Shown: in pieces, positions 26,388 through 36,682 of the stretch
Layout: every line of letters begins with the position of its first letter
Numbering within the stretch: the stretch's first letter is position 1
Assembly: GCA_965215765.1 (NCBI GenBank)
Contig: OZ244118.1
Span: forward strand, 682,001 to 746,000
Reading direction: 5' to 3'
DNA: 64,000 nucleotides
From: G965212025 sp965215765
GTDB lineage: Bacteria; Pseudomonadota; Gammaproteobacteria; Poriferisulfidales; Oxydemutatoraceae
Position numbers and translations under genes: made by a program
Notes under the pieces: model-generated
Told to the model about the DNA's origin: nothing
Seen by the model: the letters and a program-made list of their open reading frames with translations, nothing else
Database searches by the model: none

Positions 26388-27197
26388 ATGAGCAAGGTTC
26401 TGCAATTATATCCACAGCTCCGGCATTGTGACGATGTCAAAGGGCTGTATTTGGAAGAAAAATTACATTTGGGACCACCCTGCGTCTATGCGAATTTCTT
26501 AACAAGCCTAGACGGGCGCATTGCCGTGCGCGTCAATCATCGTTCCTTTGTTCCGGACAGCCTCCCCAACCCCAATGACTTGCGACTGTTTTTTGAACTA
26601 CAGGCGCAATGCGACTGCCTGATTACCCACGGTGGCTATTTGCGCTCCCTGGCCAGTGGAGAACTCGGTGATGTGTTACGTCTCGGCGGAGGAAGGAATC
26701 ACCAGGATTTGTATCGCTGGCGTGCAGACGAGGGTTTTGCCGCGGAGCCATTGATAGTCGTGTGCAGCACCAGCCTGAACTTTCAGGTGCCTGATTTCGT
26801 GGAAAGAGAGCGATTCTGGGTGGCGACCACAGAAAAACATGACCAGGAGAAAGCGCGGAGGCTGCGAGGTAACGGCATCAAAGTCATCGTGATGAATGAC
26901 GGCCCGTGGGTAAAAGCCGGTTTATTGGTGAAGATGTTACGCCGCGCCGGAAAAAGAGCGATCTACCTCTCCGCTGGACCTAAGTTCTTTGAAGGAGCCA
27001 TCAACGACCGGGTTCTGGATCTGTTGTACATGACAGTTTCACACCAGCTTATCGGTCACGCCAACATCCATACCATGGTGGAAGGTCTTTTCCCCTCACC
27101 ACTGCCATGCCGGATGCTTCAAAAGCGCCTCATTTACGACCAAGACGAGAATCTCAGGCAAGCCCAGTGGTACAGCAAGTTCGCCTGCCGCTATTGA
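26388..27197 (+). CDS. Stand-alone RibD C-terminal-domain reductase
   Basis: A 269-residue protein matching the dihydrofolate-reductase-like domain of RibD. YANFLTSLDGRIAV is the typical entry motif, followed by CDCLITHGGYLRSL and the C-terminal YLSAGPKFFEGAI / LLYMTVSHQLIG. The deaminase half of RibD is absent. In riboflavin synthesis this domain reduces the pyrimidine ribosyl side chain with NADPH; stand-alone relatives often have unknown substrates. ATG 26388 is chosen for GAAGAGAAG upstream. It is divergent from mutL and borders the paralogue array. Confidence 0.75.
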   Translation: MSKVLQLYPQLRHCDDVKGLYLEEKLHLGPPCVYANFLTSLDGRIAVRVNHRSFVPDSLPNPNDLRLFFELQAQCDCLITHGGYLRSLASGELGDVLRLGGGRNHQDLYRWRADEGFAAEPLIVVCSTSLNFQVPDFVERERFWVATTEKHDQEKARRLRGNGIKVIVMNDGPWVKAGLLVKMLRRAGKRAIYLSAGPKFFEGAINDRVLDLLYMTVSHQLIGHANIHTMVEGLFPSPLPCRMLQKRLIYDQDENLRQAQWYSKFACRY

Positions 27198-27486
27198 CCG
27201 CGTCAGCCATGAAACCAGATCCCATCTAGGCAGCATCCCCTTGACGTGAGTGCCGTGTTCCAGTTTAGGCAACGCAGCAGAAGATCCCGCTTGCTTGCCA
27301 AAGTCCCAATTGCATTGAAAAAAGTGCGGCTTCTCCAGAAATTAGTAGTTTTTTGTTATTGCCAACCGGTCATGCAGGTCGGCCAGTAGCTTCATTGGCC
27401 TAGTGGGTACTTCGGGCTTCTATTAGCGAAGCTCTTGTTGACGGACACCGATTGTAGCTTGCCCTGAGCACTATCTACCTACGTTA

Positions 27487-28047
27487 TCAATCAGAGCTCT
27501 CGCCGTTGGTCAGGTAAGACTTTCCTGTTACTTTGGCAAGACTCTCAAGTTGTCTTTTAGTCCCTTCAATTAGTTTTGGTATTGTTGTTTTAGGTTCGTG
27601 ACTGTGTATATCGGCACCCATGTTTTGGAGTTCCACAGTTGATGCAACAGCTTCATTCAAAATTCTCTGTACATCGCTATCTGGTTTTGAAAGTAGTGTT
27701 AGCTGCGATAAAAGTGAAGCAGTGTTTTGGTCAGCGTAATCACTGAATAAATTAGCGGGCCACCCACTGTTTGACTCTTTACCGGCCAATTGCAGCAGAA
27801 GTTCAGAGGTGGCTTTTAGAAGCCTGGAGTCGTCACCATTCGTTTTATATCGTATTATATTCTCTAGGTATTCCTTGGTTCGAGTAGCCCGATAAGCTAT
27901 TTCAGTTTTCATCCTTTCGGTGACAAGATTGTTTTCTCGTTGGATTCTTCCTTCTTCAGCAATCCTGAGGAACGCCTCGCCGCCGAACCACCCCATCACT
28001 GCAATCATTATCGCTACCACGAATGGAGAGTTGACAATTTTCCACAT
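27487..28047 (-). CDS. Array paralogue 1, single-pass membrane protein, short N-terminus
   Basis: 186 residues, subfamily A. ATG 28047 (MWKIVNSPFVV) follows AAGGAGG at 9 bp. It lacks the ~45-residue cytoplasmic segment of its paralogues, so the membrane helix (residues ~8-26, ending MGWFGGEAFL) is at the very N-terminus. The rest is predicted helical and probably periplasmic: TEIAYRATRTKEYLENIIRY, LSQLTLLSKPDSD, ELQNMGADIHS and the shared end LAKVTGKSYLTNGESSD. No known domain recognised. Confidence 0.75.
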   Translation of the reverse strand: MWKIVNSPFVVAIMIAVMGWFGGEAFLRIAEEGRIQRENNLVTERMKTEIAYRATRTKEYLENIIRYKTNGDDSRLLKATSELLLQLAGKESNSGWPANLFSDYADQNTASLLSQLTLLSKPDSDVQRILNEAVASTVELQNMGADIHSHEPKTTIPKLIEGTKRQLESLAKVTGKSYLTNGESSD

Positions 28048-28531
28048 TGGTATGTACCTCCTTATAAAAGTTCCCGACACGGGCAAGTATGCAGTTGAAT
28101 GGCATGCGTGTGAAGTGCAGGCCAGCATAAAGAGGACTCTAAGTTATTCAGTCTGGGTTTTATTCAAGCGTGGATCCGCCCTGACGTTGGTGAGTCGTCA
28201 TGGGTGAAGGTCTCAGACGTATCCGGTGGTGTAGTAAGTTTGCTTGCCGATATTGGCTGCATAAGCCATGAAACCAGATCCCATCCAGGCAGCACTCCCT
28301 TGACGTGAGTGCCGTGTTCTAGTTCAGGCTGCGCAGCAGAAAGCTCCGCTTGCTTCGCCAAAAGTTCCAATTACATCACAAAAAACGCAGCCTCACCAGA
28401 AAATAGCAATTTTTTGTTATTGCCGACCGATCATGTTGTCCGGGCAATCACTTCATCGGCTTAGTGGGTGCTGCGAGCTTCTATCTGCAGGGGGCACTGA
28501 AAGCTTGCCCCGAGCACTGTTTGTTTACGTG

Positions 28532-29212
28532 TCAATCAGAGCTCTCGCCATTAGTCAGGTAAGATTTTCCTGTTACTTTGGCAAGACCCTCAAGTTGTCT
28601 TTTAGTCCTTTCAATTATTAGCTTAGCTACTGCTTCTCCAGGATCATTACCAAGTATATCGGCACTCATGCTTTGGAGTTCCGCAGTTGACCCGATGGCA
28701 GCATCAAGGATTTTCTGAATGCTGCCATCGGATTTTGAAAATAGCTTTAGCTGCGATAAAAGTGAAGCCATGCTCTGGTTAGCGTATTCACTGAATAAAT
28801 TTGCATCCCATCCACCGGTTGTCATTTGACCAGCTATTTGCAGTAGAAGATCAGAGAGAGCCTCGTTAAGCTCATTCGCCTCACCACTCTCCATGTATCG
28901 TTCTAAATTCCCTAGGTACTCCTTGGTTCGAGTAGCTCGATAATCTATTTCAGTTATCAGCTTTTCGGCGGCAATATCGTTTTTTCGTTGGGTATTCCTG
29001 TCGTCAGTAACCTTGAGAAATTCGCCCCCGCCGAACCAGCCCATCGCTCCAAGTGCTACTGCTACCATGACTCGTGAGTTGAATATTCTCCCCACGAGCA
29101 CATACCACTTTTTGGGAAGCTGTGAGACAAGCTCCTTCTGAACTTTAAAACGAAAGGCCTCTTCTTCACGAATTCTGCTTTTTTCATCGTTTTCCAAATT
29201 CACCTCTGGCAT
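28532..29212 (-). CDS. Array paralogue 2, single-pass membrane protein
   Basis: 226 residues, the reference member of subfamily A. Charged cytoplasmic N-terminus (MPEVNLENDEKSRIREEEAF), membrane helix at ~46-66 (VMVAVALGAMGWFGGGEFL), then a helical C-terminal domain with EIDYRATRTKEYLGNLERY, MASLLSQLKLFSKSDGS, ELQSMSADILGNDPGEA and LAKVTGKSYLTNGESSD. GAGGAGGAGC precedes the ATG. Its N-terminal third is nearly identical to paralogue 4, pointing to recent duplication or gene conversion. Function unknown. Confidence 0.8.
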   Translation of the reverse strand: MPEVNLENDEKSRIREEEAFRFKVQKELVSQLPKKWYVLVGRIFNSRVMVAVALGAMGWFGGGEFLKVTDDRNTQRKNDIAAEKLITEIDYRATRTKEYLGNLERYMESGEANELNEALSDLLLQIAGQMTTGGWDANLFSEYANQSMASLLSQLKLFSKSDGSIQKILDAAIGSTAELQSMSADILGNDPGEAVAKLIIERTKRQLEGLAKVTGKSYLTNGESSD

Positions 29213-29603
29213 ACCGTGCTCCTCCTCATAAAGAATTTTCGGGTACGTACAAGCATGTCATTGAACGGCAAGCATGTGAAGTGCAGGCTTGCATCAAGGG
29301 GACTCTTTGTTATTCAGCCTAGGTTTTATTCGAATGTAGTTCCGCCCTGACGTTGGTGAGCTGTCATTGATGGGGATCCCGGGCGTACCCGGTGGTGTAG
29401 CAAGTTTGCCGGCCATTGACTGCGTCAGCCACGAATACCAGCCCCCCAAGCAACACTTCCTTGACGTGAATGCAGTGTTCTAGTTCAGGCTGCGCTACAG
29501 AAAGCCTCTCTTGATCCGCAAAGAATTCGGTAGACGCTTATTGTCGCTAGCTTCTGTTATGCCTGTTACTTAATCACTTCATTGGTTTGGTGGTTTTACA
29601 GGC

Positions 29604-30314
29604 CTAGCTGCACGCATCACGCTTGACGCTATTGATGTAATCTAGCTCTTCCTGGCTAATATCAGAAGGCGGGGAAAGTTCATTTTCCTCATCTAAGGAA
29701 GTCACTAAAAAAACGGTTTTGATTTCACCCTCAACCTCATCAATCAGGGTGTCAAATTCTGATTCAGGGGTGCTACCAAGGATATCAATGCTAACCATGA
29801 CTTGAATCTTTATAGCTGACAAGGTGGCGTTGTCCAGAATTATCTCCCCAAAGCAGTTAGGAACTGAGACCGACTTTAGCATCAATAAAAGTGAAGTCAG
29901 GTTAGCGTCGGCAAACTTACTGATGAAGTTCATAGGGGAGGCGTTGTCTTTCACGGAGCCTATCTCCTTCATAAGTTTGGCTAGGTCATGCACATCGCCA
30001 TTTCGCCTTATATCGTCAAGACGTACTAAGAAATGAGTTAATCGCCCAACTATTTCAATTTTCAGCTGTTTGGCGGTAAGTGCGTTTTCTTCTTGATTCT
30101 TCTTGTCAGTCTGATATTCAGCATATAAAAAGACAACTAATGGAGCCAACACTGCGACAACCACAGGTACCCACACCTTTGGTGATTTCAATTGCTTCCA
30201 AAGGCGCTTAGGCCACTTTTCAGACACCTGCAAGGTCAACTCCTTCTGAGCTTCAAGAACTCTTCTCTTTTCGGATTCAGACTTTTTATCGTTTTCTAAA
30301 TTCACCTCTGGCAT
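29604..30314 (-). CDS. Array paralogue 3, single-pass membrane protein
   Basis: 236 residues, subfamily B with paralogue 10. Start at 30314 (MPEVNLENDKK) by alignment with paralogue 2; an open frame continues 11 codons upstream. Helix at ~47-66 after the shared LWKQLKSPKVW. The C-terminal domain has QLKIEIVGRLTHFLVRLDDI, GDVHDLAKLMKEIGSVKD, SVPNCFGEIIL and ends NSVKRDACS. Same topology as subfamily A but a clearly different periplasmic sequence. Confidence 0.78.
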   Translation of the reverse strand: MPEVNLENDKKSESEKRRVLEAQKELTLQVSEKWPKRLWKQLKSPKVWVPVVVAVLAPLVVFLYAEYQTDKKNQEENALTAKQLKIEIVGRLTHFLVRLDDIRRNGDVHDLAKLMKEIGSVKDNASPMNFISKFADANLTSLLLMLKSVSVPNCFGEIILDNATLSAIKIQVMVSIDILGSTPESEFDTLIDEVEGEIKTVFLVTSLDEENELSPPSDISQEELDYINSVKRDACS

Positions 30315-30757
30315 ATCATGTTCCCTCGTGAAGGATTTTTGGTTCACCTAATCCTGCCATTGGATGGCATGAATGTAAAGAGTGGATCTACGTCAGGAGA
30401 GGTCTCCCGAACTTTCCTGTTATTCAGCCTAGGTATTATTCGAATGTGGTCCCGCCCTGATGTTAGTGAGCTGTCATTGATGGGGATCCCGGGCGTACCC
30501 GGTGGTGTAGCAAGTTTATCTGCTGACGTTGACTGCGGCGGCAAGCAGTAGGCTTTTCTTATCAAGATGGCATTTGCCATGAACACTTAAGCACCCGCAT
30601 CAACAGAAGTTCGCCAGTTGTTTATCTTCGTTGGCACTTGATCGTGCTGACTGGCCAATTATTTCAGTGGTCTGGTGGGTACTTCGTGCTTCTATTGGCG
30701 AAGCTCTTGTTGACGGACACCGAAGGTAGCTTGCCCCGAAACTGTTTGTTTACGTTA

Positions 30758-31690
30758 TCAATCAGAGTTCTCGTCATTGGTCGGGTAAGATTTTCCTGTT
30801 ACTTTGGCAAGACTCTCAAGTTGTCTTTTAGTCCTTTCAATTATTAGCTTAGCTACTGCTTCTCCAGGATCGTTACTAAGTATATCCGCGCTCATGCTTT
30901 GGAGTTCCGCAGTTGATGAGATGGCGGTGTCCAGAGTTTTCTGCATTGTTTGGAGTTTGTCAGTTGCCGCACCGGTGTCACCGAGAATTTTCCGTATATT
31001 TTGGAGTTTGTAAGTTGCTGCCCCGGCTTCACCCAGAATTTTCTGCATACTTTGGAGTTTGTCGGTTGCTGCGCCGGCATCACCTGGAATTTTTCGCAAG
31101 CCTTGGAGTTTGAAAGTTGCCGCACCTGCGTCACCCAGAATTTTTTGCATACTTTGGAGTTCATCAGTTGCTGCGATGGCGTCACCTAGAGCTTTCCGCT
31201 TACTGCCACTAGGTTTTGAAATCAACGCCAGCTGCGATAAAAGGGAGGCCATGTTATCGCTAGCGTATTCAGCGAACATGTTTACGCGGAGGTTGTCATT
31301 TGCTTGACCGGTTGCCTGCACCAGAAGCTCAGAGCCGGTCTTTCCAAGCTCGGACGTTTCGCTACTCGCCATGTCCAGTTCTAAACTCTCGAGGTATTCC
31401 CCGGTTCGAGTAGCTCGATAATCTATTTCAGTTATCAGCTTTTCGGCGACAATATCGTTTTTTCGTTGGGTATTCCTGTCGTCAGTAACCTTGAGAAATT
31501 CGCCCCCGCCGAACCAGCCCATCGCCCCAAGTGCTGCTGCTACCATGACTCGTGAGTTGAATGTTCTCCCCACGAGCACATACCACTTTTTGGGAAGCTG
31601 TGAGGCAAGCTCCTTCTGAACTTCAAAACGAAAGGCCTCTTCTTCCCGAATTTTGGTTTTTTCATCGTTTCCCAAATTCACCTCTGGCAT
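30758..31690 (-). CDS. Array paralogue 4, single-pass membrane protein with internal 17-residue repeats
   Basis: 310 residues, subfamily A, the longest member. Residues 1-95 nearly match paralogue 2. After LALISKPSGSKRKAL comes a block of about five 17-residue repeats: ELQSMQKILGDAGAATF, KLQGLRKIPGDAGAATD, KLQSMQKILGEAGAATY, KLQNIRKILGDTGAATD and KLQTMQKTLDTAISSTA. The block then rejoins the family sequence at ELQSMSADIL. The repeat corresponds to one segment present once in paralogue 2 (IQKILDAAIGSTAELQSM), so it grew inside the gene in steps of 51 bp. Heptad-like spacing suggests a lengthened coiled coil. Confidence 0.8.
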   Translation of the reverse strand: MPEVNLGNDEKTKIREEEAFRFEVQKELASQLPKKWYVLVGRTFNSRVMVAAALGAMGWFGGGEFLKVTDDRNTQRKNDIVAEKLITEIDYRATRTGEYLESLELDMASSETSELGKTGSELLVQATGQANDNLRVNMFAEYASDNMASLLSQLALISKPSGSKRKALGDAIAATDELQSMQKILGDAGAATFKLQGLRKIPGDAGAATDKLQSMQKILGEAGAATYKLQNIRKILGDTGAATDKLQTMQKTLDTAISSTAELQSMSADILSNDPGEAVAKLIIERTKRQLESLAKVTGKSYPTNDENSD

Positions 31691-32108
31691 ACCATGCTCC
31701 TCCTCATAAAGAATTTTCGGGTACGTACAAGCATGTCATTGAACCGCTTGCGTGTGAAGCGCAGGTTAGCATCAAGAAAATTCTTTGTTGTTTGGTCTCG
31801 GTTTTATTCATGCGTGGGTTCACCTCCAGCGTTGGTGAGTCGTTGTTAGTATAGGTCTCAGCCGTGTCCATTGGTACAGCAAGTTTACCTGCCGTTATTG
31901 GTTACACAAGCAAGCAGTAGGCTTTTCGTACCAAGACGACACTTGCCATGAATGCTCTGGAAACCGTATCAACAGAAACTCGGCGGCTATTTATCGGCTC
32001 TGGTGCTTGGGCGTGCTGAACGGGCAATCACTATATGGGCTTGGTGGGCACAGCGGGCTATTAGCAGGGGCACAGAAAGTAGCTTGCCCCTAGTAGCATT
32101 TGTTTACG

Positions 32109-32765
32109 TTAATAATCGGAGTTCTCGCCATTAGTCAGGTAAATGGTTCCTGTCACTGTGGCAAGGTTTTCAAGTTGTTTTGTAGCCCTTTCAATAAATT
32201 CATCTACTGTTGCGTGAGGATTGTAAGTGCGTATGTCATCATACATGCTTTCGAGTCTCACAGTTGACGCGATGGTGTCATCTATAGCTTTCCGTATATT
32301 GCCATCAGGTTCTGATTCTAAATTTTCTAGATGTGTTAAAAGTAAATACATAGAAGCGTAAGCGTATCTGCTGGAGGAAGTTTTGTGGCGACTAATGTAT
32401 ACCATTTGATCAACCATCTGCTGTATAAGCTTATAGGTCTCTAAGTCAGACACGGACGCGTTACCACTTCTGTTGCGTTGTACTAAATAATCGAGGTAAT
32501 TCTTGCCCCATCCGGCTCGAAAATCTATTTCAATTTTCAGCTTTTCAGGGACATGAATTTCTTCTGCATAGAACTTCTTCTCAACCTGGTGCTTGGTAAT
32601 CTGGGAGGCACTTAATGCAACCAGTGCTACAGCAACCGTGTACCACCATAACTGTGGTGATTTCAATTCTTCCCATAGGCGCTCAATCCACTTTTTCTGA
32701 CCTTCAGGACGAAAGGTTCCTTCTCCACGAATTTTGGTTATTTCATCACTTCCTGAATTTGCCAC
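32109..32765 (-). CDS. Array paralogue 5, single-pass membrane protein
   Basis: 218 residues, divergent subfamily A member. I choose GTG 32765 (VANSGSDEITKI) because it aligns with the ATG of paralogues and AGGAGG lies 9 bp upstream; the upstream ATG overlaps that ribosome binding site. Helix at ~34-54 (LWWYTVAVALVALSAS) after LWEELKSPQ. C-terminal domain with KLKIEIDFRAGWGKNYLDYL, a family-specific insertion (QMVDQMVYISRHKTSSS) and the end ENLATVTGTIYLTNGENSDY. Confidence 0.75.
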   Translation of the reverse strand: MANSGSDEITKIRGEGTFRPEGQKKWIERLWEELKSPQLWWYTVAVALVALSASQITKHQVEKKFYAEEIHVPEKLKIEIDFRAGWGKNYLDYLVQRNRSGNASVSDLETYKLIQQMVDQMVYISRHKTSSSRYAYASMYLLLTHLENLESEPDGNIRKAIDDTIASTVRLESMYDDIRTYNPHATVDEFIERATKQLENLATVTGTIYLTNGENSDY

Positions 32766-33132
32766 CGGTACGCTCCTCCTCATGAAGAATTTTTGGTTAC
32801 TTTCCAGCTTGCCTTTGAGCTACATGAATGTAAAGTGCAAATCTAAATTGGGAGGAATCTCTCCAAACTTTCCTGTTGTTTAGCTAGGGTTTTATTCAAG
32901 CGTGAGTTCACTTTGACGTTGGTGAGTCGCCATTGATAAAGCTCTGAGGCATACGCCGGTGGTGCGGCAAGCTTGGGTGTTTCCTTTGACTGTGTCAGTA
33001 AGAAGTAGGCTTCTCGTACCAAGACTGTGCTTGCCATGAGCATTCAAGCAACAGCTTGTCCAGGAACTCGGCTGTTTATCGTTGCCGACGCTTGGTCGTT
33101 CTGACCGGACAATTATTTCGTTGGTTTCTAGG

Positions 33133-33866
33133 CTAGCATGGTTGCGGGTTTAGATTAGCGGAGGATACGAAATCAGGATTGCTACTAAAACATTTTAGTA
33201 AGTGAATATTTTTGAGTGCGCTCCCAACCTTCCCCTTTAGTTCATGCATATCCTCCAGTTCATGCTTACGCCTGCTTCTTGTATTGGGGATAAGCCCCGT
33301 GGAGTAAATGTTGTTTACGACTTCAGGTGGTGGGGCGGAGCTTAAATCGCTGAGGTATTGAGATGATACTAAGGCTTCATGCAGAACTTTCTGCTCCTGC
33401 TCTCTGAGACTAGATTTTTGAGCTAGCTTTTGCTGCAGCAGCAAGACAAGTGAATGCGGGCTCTGGCCGTAGTATTCTTTGAAATTGGGCACAACGTAGG
33501 GAAGGTTTGTCACAGGATCGAACCCCCAAAGAAGCTTGTAGATATCTACTGGTTCTTCCACGCTCTCAATACGATTCAGCATTTGGTAGGCTTGGTTTGA
33601 TATTTCCGTTACCAGAATTCTAATTTCATTAGCAAATACTTCTTGAGACTTCTTGTGCTCCATATACCAAAAAGCCAGACCGCCGATGGATGAGGCAAGT
33701 ACTGCGATTAACGATGCCAATATGACTGGTGACTTCAGTTGTTTCCATAGGCTCCCAGACCGCTTTTCAGGCACTCGCACAGTCAACTCCTGCCTAACTT
33801 TACCGGGGAAGGTCTTCCCTTTTCGTGTTCGTGCTTTGTATCATTTTTCAAATTTGCCTCTGGCAT
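33133..33866 (-). pseudogene. Array paralogue 6, single-pass membrane protein, frameshifted near the N-terminus
   Basis: Subfamily C with paralogues 8 and 11. ATG 33866 (MPEANLKNDTKHEHEKGR) has the family ribosome binding site but runs to a stop just after LGRS; the family sequence resumes one frame away as VRQELTVRVPEKRSGSLWKQ. A one-base shift between about 33790 and 33815 explains this. The remaining frame, from a TTG at 33786, is 217 residues and complete: helix VILASLIAVLASSIGGLAFW, then LVTEISNQAYQMLNRIESVE, LLWGFDPVTNLPYVVPNF and a long basic tail. It may be translated from an internal start. Confidence 0.65.
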
Positions 33867-34283
33867 ACAATGCTCCTCCTCATAGTGAATTTTCGAGTAT
33901 GTACAAGCATGTCATTAAATGGCGTGAAAGTAAAGCGCAGAACTACATTGAGAGAAATTGTCTGCAAAAGCTTTCCTGTTACCTAGTCAGCGTTTTATTC
34001 AAGCGTGGATCCGTCTTGGCGTCGCCGGGTTGTTTCTAGTGTAGATCCTAGGGATGTCCGGTGGTGTGGCAAGCTTGGGTGTTTCCTTTGACTGTGTCAG
34101 TAAACAGTAGGCTTCTCGTACCAAGACGGTGCTTGCCATGAGCATTCAAGCAACAGCTTGTCCAGGAACTCGGGCTGTTTATCGTTGCCGACGCCTGGTC
34201 GTTCTGACCGGAGAATTATTTCACTGACCCGGCGACATCTCAAAGCTCTTGTTGACGTGTCCGAAAGCACTTTGTCTCAAGCA

Positions 34284-34913
34284 TTATTTATTTACGTCAT
34301 CAATCAGAGCTTTCTCGTCAGCCAGGTAAGATTTTTCTGTCAATACAGAAAGGCTGCCAAGTTGTCCTTCAATCCCTTTAACCAGGTCAGCTATTGTTGT
34401 TCCAAACCTGTTACTGCGTATATCAGTATTCATTCCTTGGAGTTCCACAGTTGATGTGATAGCGTCATCCAGAGCTTTCTGCATATCGCTATTAGGTCCT
34501 TGGATCAACTTTAGCTGCGACAATAGTCTTGCCAGATTGATCGTTTGCATCTGAAGCCCAGAGGTGGCCTCCATGATCTCGGGGCTTTCATCATTATTTT
34601 CATATCGTATTATATTATCCAAGTATTCCTTGGTTAGAGTGGCTCGATAATCTATTTCAATCTTTAACTTTTTGACGAAAATCATGTTCTCTCGTTGAAC
34701 CTTCAAATTATCAGAATTCGTGAAGATAAATGTGCTGCTGTACCAACTCATTGCTAGAGATACTGTCACTACTATAATTGCTAATTTAAGAAGTCTCCAC
34801 GCGCGCTCACCCCACCTCTTGGGAAATTGCGAGGCAAGCTTTTTCTGAACTTCAATACGGTACTCCTCTTCTCTCCGAATTCTGGCCATTACATCACTTC
34901 CCAAACTTGCCAT
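34284..34913 (-). CDS. Array paralogue 7, single-pass membrane protein
   Basis: 209 residues, subfamily A. Start at 34913 (MASLGSDVMARIRREEEYR) following GAGAGGGC; the frame is open 17 codons more. Membrane helix ~43-62 (LAIIVVTVSLAMSWYSS). C-terminal domain: KLKIEIDYRATLTKEYLDNI, LLSQLKLIQGPNSDM, ELQGMNTDIRSN, and a changed end LSVLTEKSYLADEKAL. Lacks the middle ~20 residues found in paralogue 2. Confidence 0.76.
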   Translation of the reverse strand: MASLGSDVMARIRREEEYRIEVQKKLASQFPKRWGERAWRLLKLAIIVVTVSLAMSWYSSTFIFTNSDNLKVQRENMIFVKKLKIEIDYRATLTKEYLDNIIRYENNDESPEIMEATSGLQMQTINLARLLSQLKLIQGPNSDMQKALDDAITSTVELQGMNTDIRSNRFGTTIADLVKGIEGQLGSLSVLTEKSYLADEKALIDDVNK

Positions 34914-35417
34914 TAATTTGCCCTCTCTTATGAAGAATTTACAGTTACTTAATAAGTTTGCCACCTAGCGACATGAATGTAAAGTGCGGATTTACGTCGG
35001 GTGAAGTCCCTTGAATTTTCCTGTTGTTTAGTCTGGTTTTTATTCAAGCGTGGGTTTGCTTTTGCGTTGGTGGGTCGCCATTGATGAAGGGCTCAGGCAT
35101 GCCAGGTGGTGTGGTAAGTTTGGGTGCTGCCTTTGACCGCATCAGTAAGCAGTAGGTTTTTCGTACCAAGATGGAGCTTGTCGTGAGTGCCGTGTTCCAG
35201 TTCGGGAGGCGCAGCAAAAGTCCCGCTTGCTTCGTTAAAAGCTCCAAGCCCCACCAGAAGTTTTTTCGGCGGCTTTTTATCGGCTTTGGTGCTTGGGTGT
35301 GCTGATCGGGCAGTCATTTCATGGGCTTGGTTGGCGGTGGCGGTGGGTGCTTACGGTACGGGTGTCAGTTGGCGTGATTCTTGTTGGTGGGCACCGAAAG
35401 CGGAATGGCTTCTCGTG

Positions 35418-36002
35418 TCATTCTATTGAAAGGAGGTTGTCAAGCTTGCTCCAAAGCTCTTCAAGCAGTTCATCTATGTCCTTGCCATGGCGTGTGTCGA
35501 CGCCGGAAAACAGGATGTATTCTTGCATGCTGCCGTACAGGGTGTAGGCGTACGACTTGTCGGTGCTCACGTCTCGGATGTATTTGGTTGAGATTTTCGC
35601 CTTACGCAGGATTCGCTGCTCCTGCTCGCTGAGTTCAGGGAGTCGTTCCAGATTTTGCTCCAGTTGCGACAAGAGCGTGTATAGGCTCTCTTCGTCATAT
35701 TCGTTGTAGAGGCCCATGGGCAGGTTTTCGCCTGTTACCGGGTCGATGCCTTTTAGAAGCCTTGTGATGCCGTCTCTGTCGGTTATGCCCATTATGTGTT
35801 TCTGCATCTGGGAAGCTCGGTTCTCTATTTCTGCTATCAATTTTCTGCTTTCCTCGGGATTCGCTTGTTGGGGGATCTCGTCATCTGTATTTTTGAAAAT
35901 CATTCCGGCAGCTACCGCAACAGCCACAAATGCCAATATGGTCGGTGATGTCAAACGTTTCCACAGACGTCCAGGCCATGTTTTGGGAATTTGCGGGGTC
36001 AT
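35418..36002 (-). CDS. Array paralogue 8, single-pass membrane protein downstream of the aroB fragment
   Basis: 194 residues, subfamily C. Almost identical to paralogue 11. Helix ~18-37 (TILAFVAVAVAAGMIF) after LWKRLTSP. C-terminal domain: KLIAEIENRASQMQKHIMGI, LLKGIDPVTGENLPMGLYNE, YTLLSQLEQNLERLPEL and a distinct end HGKDIDELLEELWSKLDNLL. It starts 12 bp after the stop of the truncated aroB copy, as paralogue 11 does after the true aroB. So the whole aroB-3'/paralogue block was copied as one unit. Confidence 0.82.
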   Translation of the reverse strand: MTPQIPKTWPGRLWKRLTSPTILAFVAVAVAAGMIFKNTDDEIPQQANPEESRKLIAEIENRASQMQKHIMGITDRDGITRLLKGIDPVTGENLPMGLYNEYDEESLYTLLSQLEQNLERLPELSEQEQRILRKAKISTKYIRDVSTDKSYAYTLYGSMQEYILFSGVDTRHGKDIDELLEELWSKLDNLLSIE

Positions 36003-36013
36003 GCCTTCTGGTC

Positions 36014-36682
36014 TCAGTGTGGTGGCTGCCCCTTTCCCGGGTTCGGGCTTTTTGTCGTTGCCTTGGCAAGCGCGCGTCGTATTTGCGGGTCTGTGACCGT
36101 GTCGTTCAACCTGGCGTTGCCAATGGTCTTCATGAGCACAAAGCGTGGGCGGTTTTTCTTTGCTTTTTTGTCGTGTGTCATGAGTTGAAGTATCTGGTTT
36201 TCTTGCCAGTGTTCGGGGATGTTGGTTGGCAGGTGCGCGGCTGTGAGCAGTGATTCAATGCGTGTGACGTCCTGTGTGGCGAAATTTTCGACTTCTGCCG
36301 ATAGCTTGGCTGCCATGAGCAGGCCGCAGCCTACCGCTTCTCCGTGCAGCCAGTGTTGATATCCTGAGATCGTTTCAAATGCGTGTGCGAAGGTGTGTCC
36401 CAGGTTTAGCAATGCTCGTTTGCCGCTTCGCTCTTTTTCATCTTCGGCGACAATTCTGGCTTTGATGCTACAGGAGTGTCTGATGGTGTGCATTAGGGTC
36501 TCGGGCTCCAGTTCCATCAGTTGCTTGATGTTTTTCTCCAGCCAGGGAAGGATTCGAGTGAATCCAGGAGCGCGTGTTTGATGATTTCTGCCAGGCCGGA
36601 CGAGATTTCGCGTCTGAGTAGCGTGTCAAGGGTCTTCAGGTCGGAAATGACGGCTATGGGTTGGTGGAACGCTCCCACCATA
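36014..36682 (-). pseudogene. Truncated duplicate of the aroB 3' half
   Basis: Matches aroB from about codon 150 to the stop. The block is continuous with paralogue 8 and its spacer: 34976-36682 corresponds to 39002-40725. Identity ends abruptly after CCCACCATA (36682), where spacer sequence (GAGCTACATGAATGTAAAG) begins. One base is missing near 36543-36560 relative to aroB, and there are several substitutions (for example E to K near the end). It has no start and would not encode an enzyme. Confidence 0.9.
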
